A stretch of DNA of 17,428 bases from Cyanobacteria bacterium UBA8803 (GTDB taxonomy: Bacteria > Cyanobacteriota > Cyanobacteriia > Cyanobacteriales > Coleofasciculaceae). Location of the stretch: assembly GCA_003505715.1 (NCBI GenBank), contig DNXU01000543.1, forward strand, positions 3,396-20,823, read 5' to 3'. The translations under genes were made by a program, and so were the position numbers. This document shows positions 1-6,752 of this stretch, piece after piece. The notes beneath the pieces are model-generated. The model saw nothing but the letters and a program-made list of their open reading frames with translations. It searched no databases and was not told the DNA's origin. The number at the start of each line of letters is the position of its first letter. Position 1 is the stretch's first letter.

Positions 1-421
1 TGGATTGGGACTCCCTTTCTGCATAAATGCGATCGCAATAAACCGCCCACGCAGCACCAAACATACCAGTTAGAGAACCTGATATTGCTACTGAAACACC
101 CCATCCTACTGGCCCTAACCAATTAGTCACCTCTTTCAATAGGGCACTACTGCCTTTAGCAACGATATAGGCAGTTCCGGCAGCAGCTACTGTTACTAAA
201 CCCAACTCTGCCAGCATGTCTAGGAGTTCCTTGTGGGATAAATCCTCCTCAAAATAGCTCTTCCAGATGGACATATACATTAGGATATCTGAAGCCGTTA
301 AAACCAGCTGTTTAGGCACTTCTCCTCCCGGTGTTGGGGCAGCTGCTGCTGCACTGCCAGCGATCGCATAACTCGCGATCGCTAAAACTGCGTCTAATCT
401 CTTTTTGCCCAGATTACTCAC
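1..421 (-). CDS. Small hydrophobic protein, incomplete at the window edge
   Basis: An open frame starts at a GTG (419-421) preceded by a GGAAGGAG ribosome binding site about 10 nt upstream, and it runs off the left edge of the window without a stop. It begins MSNLGKKRLDAVLAIASYAI, followed by an Ala-rich stretch, then a PTPGGEVPKQ segment and two hydrophobic stretches (around LVTVAAAGTAYIVAKG and the Gly-rich GPVGWGVSVAISGSLTG). The pattern of small-residue hydrophobic helices suggests a membrane-associated protein. It loosely recalls the hydrophobic DUF697-type domain seen at the C-terminus of some cyanobacterial GTPase-like proteins, but this is only an impression. No function is assigned. 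The good Shine-Dalgarno and biased codon use make a real gene likely. Confidence 0.6.
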   Translation of the reverse strand, partial: MSNLGKKRLDAVLAIASYAIAGSAAAAAPTPGGEVPKQLVLTASDILMYMSIWKSYFEEDLSHKELLDMLAELGLVTVAAAGTAYIVAKGSSALLKEVTNWLGPVGWGVSVAISGSLTGMFGAAWAVYCDRIYAERESQS

Positions 422-449
422 AATGCTACTTACTCCTTCCAAATCAAAG

Positions 450-470
450 GATGAGGGATGAGGGATGGGT
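450..470. repeat. gatgagg heptanucleotide tandem repeat
   Basis: Two perfect gatgagg units (450-456, 457-463) are followed by a degenerate one (464-470). The same heptad family recurs at 1707-1735 and 16450-16470, and its complement lies inside the mltA signal-peptide region. Short tandem heptamers of this kind are common in filamentous cyanobacteria. No function is inferred. Confidence 0.6.
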
Positions 471-494
471 ATGATTTGGTATAAGACTTATTCT

Positions 495-553
495 GGGCGG
501 GTTTTGTACCAATGTTATTGGTAGGATGCACGCTAGAATGGCTAAACCCGCCC
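495..553. repeat. Nested palindromic intergenic element (10-bp GGGCGGGTTT inverted repeat)
   Basis: GGGCGGGTTT (495-504) is a perfect inverted match to AAACCCGCCC (544-553). Between them lies a second hairpin, TACCAAT (507-513), loop GTT, ATTGGTA (517-523). The element sits between ilvC and the left-edge gene, both on the minus strand, so it could act as a transcript 3' structure or attenuator after ilvC. GC-rich inverted pairs of this kind are dispersed in many cyanobacterial genomes, so it may simply be a repeated palindromic element. No T-tract follows, so a classical intrinsic terminator is not supported. Confidence 0.55.
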
Positions 554-625
554 CTACATCATTGCCCCCTACATTAGCCCACTACCAAATGTCCTATTGC
601 CAAGTTTCAATTCTCCATTTTCAAG

Positions 626-1636
<1,011 letters not shown>

Positions 1637-1706
1637 CTACAAAGGTTGTAATTGACTTGCAAACTCTTGATCTTACCTTAAAACTTGTAGCAAGCCTTAG
1701 ATAAAA

Positions 1707-1735
1707 GGAGGAGGGATGAGGGAGGATGGATGAGG
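1707..1735. repeat. Degenerate gatgagg-type tandem repeat
   Basis: An imperfect run of ggagg, gatgagg and ggatgagg units lies in the 172-bp gap between ilvC and the glycosyltransferase. It belongs to the same family as 450-470 and 16450-16470. Confidence 0.45.
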
Positions 1736-1793
1736 ATAAAACTTATCCGTTGCTCACCTATTGTTTTAATCGGGAAAATATTGGTAGATTAAT

Positions 1794-2795
1794 TTAAATC
1801 TTTACAACGCTTTCTGGGTTATTATTTGCCTGAAATGATGGGAGGATCGACTCCCTGGTTGAGGACTCTTTCTTTAAGAATTTACTCCTTAATTCTTGGC
1901 TAAGTAACTGCCAAGCGGTTGGGGATAAAATTGCTGGATAAGAAAGCTCGATTGCACTGGTAGGGTTGCCTTTTTTTAGAGCTATTAAAGCCCAGTGTAA
2001 TCTAATATAATTTTTAATGTCTTGCAATTGGGGAATTTTATGCCGATGTTTATTACTAACTAGAGCATATATTTTCTCCTTAATTAAAAGGTTAGTTTCA
2101 AGACGCTTTTTAATCGACAGCTTGTGATTGTATGCCTTTTCCCAAAGCGTCCGGTAAGCTAGATATTGATTTAGAAAAATTGCATCTCCGAACTGGGCAA
2201 TTTTAATCCAGGAATCAATATCATCAAAGTTGGTATCCAGACTAGAATCCCAACCCCCTGATTTGAGAAAAGCGTCACGAGAGCAGGCCACTTGAATCGG
2301 AGTGCCGAACGGTAACAGTTCCAACAGCATCCCATAATGGATATCTTCTTGGGGAATATGCGAAACTCTTGATGGGCCAACTTGCCGGGTTTTACTGATG
2401 ACAGCTTGTTGGCTATCAACCTGAATAGCCTGACAAGAACAAATCACGGTTCCTGGATGTAAGGCGATCGCCTTGCCCATTTCCTCAATACAGTTAGGTG
2501 CTAGATAGTCATCATCATCCATAAACTTAATCCAGTCTCCTGTGGCTCTTGCCACGCCTGCATTGACCGATCCTGAATGGCCTAGATGAACCCGATTACG
2601 GTGATAAATCAAACGAGAGTCACCTGCACGTTGCAGACTTTCACACAGACCTTCAACGTAAGCTTGGGTGCCGTCCGAGGAACAGTCATCAACCACAATC
2701 GTTTCACAAGGCACGGTTTGAGCTAGAGCAATGTCAATTGCTCGCCGAAGCAAGCTTAGGCGATTGTATGTCGTGATGACAATACTGAATTTCAT
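1794..2795 (-). CDS. Glycosyltransferase family 2 (GT-A fold)
   Basis: This is a probable cytoplasmic or membrane-peripheral sugar transferase using a nucleotide-sugar donor. The 333-aa protein starts with the classic GT2 N-terminus (VITTYNR at 6-12). It has the nucleotide-binding acidic pair in VDDCSSDGT (Asp36-Asp37) and the metal-binding MDDDDYL acidic cluster (93-96). A later FDDIDSWIKIAQFG segment matches the acceptor/base region of the family. The C-terminal 100 residues are basic and not recognisable. A GGGAGA ribosome binding site lies 7 nt before the ATG. No other polysaccharide genes flank it, so acceptor and product cannot be inferred. It is transcribed in the same direction as ilvC but separated from it by 172 bp of repeat-bearing DNA. 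Confidence 0.9.
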   Translation of the reverse strand: MKFSIVITTYNRLSLLRRAIDIALAQTVPCETIVVDDCSSDGTQAYVEGLCESLQRAGDSRLIYHRNRVHLGHSGSVNAGVARATGDWIKFMDDDDYLAPNCIEEMGKAIALHPGTVICSCQAIQVDSQQAVISKTRQVGPSRVSHIPQEDIHYGMLLELLPFGTPIQVACSRDAFLKSGGWDSSLDTNFDDIDSWIKIAQFGDAIFLNQYLAYRTLWEKAYNHKLSIKKRLETNLLIKEKIYALVSNKHRHKIPQLQDIKNYIRLHWALIALKKGNPTSAIELSYPAILSPTAWQLLSQELRSKFLKKESSTRESILPSFQANNNPESVVKI

Positions 2796-3292
2796 AAAAT
2801 TTCTCCCAGAAAACCTTAGCTCACTACGCCACGAGCAAGGAGGATTCTCAGCAGCTTAGGATTAGCAAATCCTTGCCTGTCCTCCTTTAGGGGGATGTTT
2901 TTCAACCATCTCCACCAAAGACTGAGAGCTACTTAAACCTTAACTCCCTTATCTTTATAGTTACTGATTAACTGCCACTCTAATGCACCCAGATGATTTA
3001 TTATTCATATTTTACTCGATTGCTTCCAAATTTTTTAACAAGACAAAATATTTATAGCAGTTCTCAGGGAAAAAAATGCTGTCGATGTAGCAGTTAAACT
3101 TCTGGCACTCTGCTGTAGTGGTGAGATTGCCAGTTATGCAATTTGTTGCTCGCACTATTTCTCTACCATAGAAAATACTCTATCCAAAAATCCGCGTTCT
3201 GGAACTGACTTTTCGTCCTTAAGGGAGATGCGGATAATAAATAATAATATCATTGATGTCCCTGGCAAGTTAATTGTCGTAGACAACTCTGA
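2796..3292. other. Intergenic region between divergent glycosyltransferase and mltA genes
   Basis: This 497-bp AT-rich gap must hold the promoters of both divergent genes, but I cannot place convincing -35/-10 pairs. The only clear structure is a nested hairpin: AGGATT (2858-2863), loop AGCA, AATCCT (2868-2873), flanked by an 8-bp inverted pair AAGGAGGA (2837-2844) and TCCTCCTT (2880-2887). It lies upstream of the glycosyltransferase start, and its role is unknown. I see no RNA gene here. Confidence 0.4.
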
Positions 3293-4606
3293 ATGAAAAT
3301 CCTTTTCCCGATCAGCCTCTTCCTAGTCTCTCTCCCTAGTCTCTCTCCCTCATCCCTCTCCCTCGCCACCAAGGGAATTGGGACCCAAATCCCTACCACA
3401 GCTTGCCTGTTAGTTGCCACATCGGCTAACCCATTCCTCCAGGACACTTCACTCCATCAAAACGCTCCTGCCAAAAACAGGGAGTTGCTCTTTAGAGTCT
3501 GGGAGGCAGTATCCTTTAAAGGTTGCGGTTTACAGAACTTGGGTGCAGACGATCGCCTATGGGGTGACTTGAATCAGGCAGCAGACAAACAAGCACTGTT
3601 GACAGCAATTGATTACAGCCTGCGTTACCTGAAAACCGATAAGGCACTGGCAGCTTATCGACGGTATTCCGTAACTGGCATTACTCGCGATCGCGTCTTA
3701 CGCAGTCTTTTAAGATTTCGCCAACTTTTGCTGACATCTGACTCGCCAACTGCCCTGGAAGCAGCAGTGAAACGGGAGTTTCTCTTCTACCAGTCTAATG
3801 GTAAAGACGGTCAGAGTAATATTTTGTTCACGGCTTACTACGAGCCAATTTATGCAGCCTCTAGAGTGCCAACGGCAGAGTATCGCTATCCCCTTTATCG
3901 CCAACCGCCAAACTTATCTAGTTGGCCCAAACCTCACCCAACTCGCAAAGAACTAGAAGGGGAAGATGGTTTACAAGGAGGAAAAGGGCACCTGCGAGGA
4001 TTAGCATTATTCTGGCTGCGCGATCGCTTAGAAGCCTACATCGCTCATATCCAAGGTTCGGCTCGACTCGTATTACCTGACGGCACCCAAACCTCAGTTA
4101 ACTATGATGGTAATACAGCCTATTCTTACACTAGTATCGGGCGGGCACTGGCAGACGACGGCAAGTTACCGCTAGAAGGCATGACCATGCCGATTATCCT
4201 CCAGTATTTTCGCGAGCATCCCCAAGAGTTGAACAATTATATTCCCCGCGATCGCAGCTTTGTCTTTTTCCAAGAAACCCACGGTGCCCCAGCTTTGGGT
4301 AGTATTAGCGTGCCGCTGACTGCCGAACGTTCTATTGCTACAGACAAATCTTTAATGCCGCCAGGAGCTTTAGCGCTTATTCGCGCTCCCTTCCCCTTTG
4401 TGAAAGCGACAGGTGAACTAGAGCATCGTACCGTGAGCCGCTACGTCCTCGACCAAGATACCGGAGGTGCCATCAAAGGAGCAGGCCGGGTAGACTATTT
4501 TCTGGGCACAGGTAAAGAAGCAGGCGATCGAGCTGGAGTAACGGTTAGTGAGGGGCAACTATATTATTTGCTACTGAAGGGACAGGGAACTCTTAACAGA
4601 GGATAG
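3293..4606 (+). CDS. mltA: MltA-family membrane-bound lytic transglycosylase
   Basis: This exported murein hydrolase cleaves the MurNAc-GlcNAc bond with formation of 1,6-anhydroMurNAc. The 437-aa protein starts with a signal-like sequence (MKILFPISLFLV followed by a Ser/Pro/Leu stretch). The MltA barrel domain follows, recognisable by FTAYYEPIY around residues 182-190, GRALADDGKLP and FFQE. The C-terminal 3D (Asp-rich) domain contains DTGGAIKG (Asp389), RVDYF (Asp401) and GDRAG (Asp412), the catalytic signature of the family. There is no obvious lipobox Cys near the end of the signal, so attachment as a lipoprotein is not supported. No good Shine-Dalgarno precedes the ATG, so a nearby alternative start is possible. 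Part of the signal region is built from a low-complexity DNA repeat (3323-3364). Confidence 0.92.
   Translation: MKILFPISLFLVSLPSLSPSSLSLATKGIGTQIPTTACLLVATSANPFLQDTSLHQNAPAKNRELLFRVWEAVSFKGCGLQNLGADDRLWGDLNQAADKQALLTAIDYSLRYLKTDKALAAYRRYSVTGITRDRVLRSLLRFRQLLLTSDSPTALEAAVKREFLFYQSNGKDGQSNILFTAYYEPIYAASRVPTAEYRYPLYRQPPNLSSWPKPHPTRKELEGEDGLQGGKGHLRGLALFWLRDRLEAYIAHIQGSARLVLPDGTQTSVNYDGNTAYSYTSIGRALADDGKLPLEGMTMPIILQYFREHPQELNNYIPRDRSFVFFQETHGAPALGSISVPLTAERSIATDKSLMPPGALALIRAPFPFVKATGELEHRTVSRYVLDQDTGGAIKGAGRVDYFLGTGKEAGDRAGVTVSEGQLYYLLLKGQGTLNRG
3323..3364 (+). repeat. 13-bp tandem repeat inside the mltA signal-peptide region
   Basis: ctagtctctctcc occurs at 3323-3335 and again at 3336-3348, followed by a related ctcatccctctccctc tail. 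The complement of this tail matches the gagggatgaggg intergenic repeat near 16450. The 13-bp period is not a multiple of three, so the copies are read in different frames and still give a Ser/Leu/Pro-rich hydrophobic stretch. Confidence 0.6.
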
Positions 4607-4627
4607 GGGATAGGAAGCTTCTATTTT

Positions 4628-4649
4628 TAGGGTGCGGTAACACACCCTA
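4628..4649 (+). repeat. Hairpin after mltA
   Basis: TAGGGTG (4628-4634) and CACCCTA (4643-4649) form a 7-bp stem with an 8-nt loop, 22 bp past the mltA stop. It could end the mltA transcript, although no T-run follows. It also resembles the GGTGCGTTA-type palindromes dispersed in cyanobacteria; a related one is at 15303-15331. Confidence 0.4.
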
Positions 4650-4721
4650 TATAATACAAGACTCAAATTTCGGTCAACCAAGTTAAAATTACCAGTATCC
4701 TCAGCGATCTGTGAGTGGACA

Positions 4722-5615
4722 ATGTCATGCAAAGAACTGCCTGGTATTAACCCAGGCTGCAAAAATGTCTACCCAGAGGTCTTATCCCGACCACCATTGC
4801 TTTCCAGTGGCAAAACACTCTGGAGTGGGATCAGCCTCGATCAGTTTCTGCTACCCCCAGGAGAAACAGCCGAATATGCACTTGAGGAGTTTGTTCTCAC
4901 TATTAATCTAGGTCAAGGTTTTCAGGTAGAACGGATTCTGGGTAAAAATTCGCAAATCGGTTTCATGTTTACAGGTGCTGTGGCATTATGCCCCATGCAT
5001 ACCCCCCAAGCTATTCGTTGGGATCGAAAAACCCACATTCTCTCACTAAAGTTAGAACAGAAACTATTGCATCGCCATGCTTTGGAAGTACTCGATACAG
5101 AAGAATTTGAGCTGATACCCCATCTCATCACGCAAGATGCACTCATTCATCAAATTGGGCTGGGATTGAAGGCACAGCTTCAAACCAATGATGTTAATAG
5201 TCGTCTTTATGCTGAATCGGCTGCAACGTTTTTAGCTGTTCATCTGCTGCAAACCTACTCAACTCGAAAGTCGATTGTACAGGAGTATAAAAGCGGTTTG
5301 CCACAACAGAAGCTCAGACAGGTAATTGAGTATATTCAGGAGCATTTAGCTGAGGAAATATCTCTAAATGAGCTGGCTGATTATCTTGGTATCAGTCGCT
5401 ATTACTTCTGTCGTCTATTCAAGCAATCGACAGGACTCAGTCCCTACCAGTATACGATTCAACAGCGGGTAGAACGGGCAAAGCAATTATTGCTACAGGG
5501 CACTTTGAGCATCTCGGATATTGCGATCGCTTGTGGCTTTACTCATCAAAGCCATCTCAACCGCCACTTCAAACGGTTAACTGGAGTAACGCCTAAAACT
5601 TTACTTAACTTATAG
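4722..5615 (+). CDS. AraC-family transcriptional regulator
   Basis: The 297-aa protein has an unrecognised cupin-like sensory N-terminal half and a C-terminal AraC DNA-binding domain over about the last 100 residues. Two helix-turn-helix units are visible: ISLNELADYLGISRYYFCRLFK and SISDIAIACGFTHQSHLNRHFK (second recognition helix, spaced normally), ending in GVTPKTLLNL. Its stop codon TAG is the first part of a 36-bp operator-like element that leads into the downstream peptide genes, which makes it the obvious local regulator. Two more copies of that element lie at 9138 and 10861, each behind a fragment of a related araC gene. I did not find the element upstream of this gene, so autoregulation is not evident. 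The inducer is unknown. Related cyanobacterial AraC proteins often control iron or metal functions, but nothing here proves that. Confidence 0.93.
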   Translation: MSCKELPGINPGCKNVYPEVLSRPPLLSSGKTLWSGISLDQFLLPPGETAEYALEEFVLTINLGQGFQVERILGKNSQIGFMFTGAVALCPMHTPQAIRWDRKTHILSLKLEQKLLHRHALEVLDTEEFELIPHLITQDALIHQIGLGLKAQLQTNDVNSRLYAESAATFLAVHLLQTYSTRKSIVQEYKSGLPQQKLRQVIEYIQEHLAEEISLNELADYLGISRYYFCRLFKQSTGLSPYQYTIQQRVERAKQLLLQGTLSISDIAIACGFTHQSHLNRHFKRLTGVTPKTLLNL

Positions 5616-5674
5616 CAAAAATGTGCAAAAATAGCATAATTGTGCAAGATTTTTGGTTAGTTTACTGCCACTAT
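5613..5674 (+). promoter_or_regulatory. Operator/promoter copy 1 (AraC-type, drives peptide genes)
   Basis: Four half-sites occur in order: GCAAAAATGT (5615-5624), GCAAAAATA (5625-5633), GCATAATTGT (5634-5643) and GCAAGAT (5644-5650). The GCA starts are therefore spaced 10, 9 and 10 bp. An 18-nt gap leads to a -10-like CACTAT (5669-5674). The layout equals two 19-bp direct repeats, each with two half-sites one helical turn apart, as expected for two AraC monomers bound next to the -35 region. Copies 2 and 3 keep the same geometry. Binding by the adjacent AraC protein is inferred. Confidence 0.72.
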
Positions 5675-5720
5675 TAGGCTAACCGAAGGTATGTGTAATC
5701 TTCATTGGGGCTATGTCGTT

Positions 5721-5999
5721 GTGAAGCTAGATAATCCGAATCAGGAAGCACTATTAGGCAGCGCGTTTGTACTGCCTTCCCTAGATTCTCTAGGTTGTCA
5801 AGAATTGAGCGATCGCGCAGCAGAATCCGTACAGGGAGGAATGAAGCATGTGATGAAAATAGAACCTTTAACTATAAAACAAAAGACAACCGAAGTTTTT
5901 AGTGATATCAGTACTATGGTTCATGAGATAGGTCATGCTCATGGACGAGGACATGCACAACCTGTAACGATCAGTTGGATGGTGGATTTCAATGCCTAA
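5721..5999 (+). CDS. Double-glycine leader peptide A with HExxHxxGxxH motif
   Basis: This is a putative exported peptide precursor. The leader contains QELSDRAAESVQGG, a typical double-glycine processing site for C39 peptidases. The core (52 aa, no Cys) begins MKHVMKIEPL and contains VHEIGHAHGRGH (codons 5919-5954), a complete metzincin-type zinc signature, followed 9 residues later by a Met. The frame opens at ATG 5691, but that start would lie only about 10 nt from the inferred transcription start and has a badly spaced GAAGG. GTG 5721 gives a leader of about 40 aa and a -10-to-start distance (47 nt) like those of the other two operons. The start is therefore uncertain. It is the first gene after operator copy 1 and probably co-transcribed with peptides B and C. 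Confidence 0.62.
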   Translation: MKLDNPNQEALLGSAFVLPSLDSLGCQELSDRAAESVQGGMKHVMKIEPLTIKQKTTEVFSDISTMVHEIGHAHGRGHAQPVTISWMVDFNA

Positions 6000-6018
6000 A
6001 GCTTGGCTTAACTTATAA
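5995..6018 (+). pseudogene. araC 3'-end remnant (fourth tail, no operator)
   Basis: Codons 5995-6018 read PKAWLNL then a stop, matching the AraC C-termini PKTLLNL (intact gene) and PKAWIEL (fragment at 8953-9138). At DNA level, gcctaaa...cttaacttata is almost identical to the end of the intact gene at 5591-5613. The sequence overlaps the end of peptide A in another frame. The operator half-sites that follow the other copies are not recognisable here. Confidence 0.5.
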
Positions 6019-6128
6019 TAATTGATGATGAGCTTATAGTCAGCTGAGCATCGGCTCAAATCCCTTAGCTTAGAGCGATCGCATCTACCAAATTTTTTTT
6101 AACCCAAACTCATCAAGGAGTAAAACTA

Positions 6129-6362
6129 ATGATTTGGAAGATTTCAAAGAAACAAGCTTATAAGCCTATTTTCAAGAGCGAACAGTTACAAGCACTGGTG
6201 ACAGATTTGGCTGAAGCTAAGGAAGGAGCGATCGTCGGGGGTAGACAAAAGAATTGGCTTGTTCCAAGTTTTAAAACCAATATCGATGATATCACTATAT
6301 TGTTGGGAGGTGGGGGTATTAATGAAATAAGATGGGACGATAAACCTGGTACTGAAGAGTAA
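6129..6362 (+). CDS. Double-glycine leader peptide B
   Basis: This is a 77-aa putative precursor with a good ribosome binding site (AAGGAG, about 7 nt before the ATG). The leader is exactly 38 residues and ends KEGAIVGG; its LQALVTDLAEAKE segment closely matches LQELVVDLNEPKE of peptide C. The predicted core (39 aa) starts RQKNWLVPSF, contains a GGGG run and ends acidic. It has no Cys, and its Ser/Thr content is low, so lanthipeptide or thiopeptide chemistry is unlikely. It lies in the AraC-controlled run of small genes and faces the convergent C39/ABC exporter. I do not recognise the core, and its activity is unknown. Confidence 0.68.
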   Translation: MIWKISKKQAYKPIFKSEQLQALVTDLAEAKEGAIVGGRQKNWLVPSFKTNIDDITILLGGGGINEIRWDDKPGTEE

Positions 6363-6473
6363 AAAGTAACGTAGCAAATATTCCCTGTGATGGTCTAGGT
6401 CGAGGTGGCACTTGTACCTAGTTGAAATAGGGTTTGTTAAAAAATCGACGATTGATTTTGCAGGAGTTAAAAG

Positions 6474-6689
6474 ATGTCTCGTCAAATCTCAACCAAGCGT
6501 TCAGCACAACTAACCCTGAATGCGACTCGATTACAAGAACTTGTGGTGGATCTGAATGAGCCCAAAGAGGAATGTCTAACGGGAGGAAAGTTAGAAAACC
6601 TACAGAAGCTCCAAGAGGAATTTGGACCTGAATTAAGTCGCAGCTCATCATCTGGCGCTGGCGGCCCATTTTTTATTCTGATTTTATAA
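6474..6689 (+). CDS. Double-glycine leader peptide C
   Basis: This is a 71-aa putative precursor with AGGAG about 8 nt before the ATG. The 38-residue leader ends KEECLTGG and is a paralogue of the leader of peptide B (shared LQ-LV-DL-E-KE pattern and identical length). The cores are unrelated: here 33 aa beginning KLENLQKLQEEF, with a SRSSSSGAGG linker and a strongly hydrophobic PFFILIL tail. The only Cys is in the leader. This pattern of conserved leader and divergent core is typical of exported peptide families served by one transporter. The gene ends 49 bp from the convergent exporter gene. Confidence 0.7.
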   Translation: MSRQISTKRSAQLTLNATRLQELVVDLNEPKEECLTGGKLENLQKLQEEFGPELSRSSSSGAGGPFFILIL

Positions 6690-6726
6690 TCACTGTTTCA
6701 TTATAGACCTGTGATTTTAGGGACAA

Positions 6727-6752
6727 TTCTTAACTCAATTAAGGATTAAGAA
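6727..6752. terminator. Weak bidirectional stem between convergent genes
   Basis: TTCTTAA (6727-6733) and TTAAGAA (6746-6752) form a 7-bp AT-rich inverted pair between peptide C and the exporter gene, overlapping the exporter stop codon. The stem is weak and T-tracts are short, so this is only a possible termination site. Confidence 0.25.

Noticed and set aside
3042..3294. Open plus-strand frame of about 84 codons before mltA
   Set aside because: It has no ATG/GTG start in a sensible place, no ribosome binding site, an abnormal composition and no recognisable motif. It is treated as chance openness in an intergenic region.
5721..5999. A functional metzincin protease
   Set aside because: Only the zinc-helix signature and a nearby Met are present. 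The product is far too short for the catalytic domain, so only the motif is reported, not protease activity.
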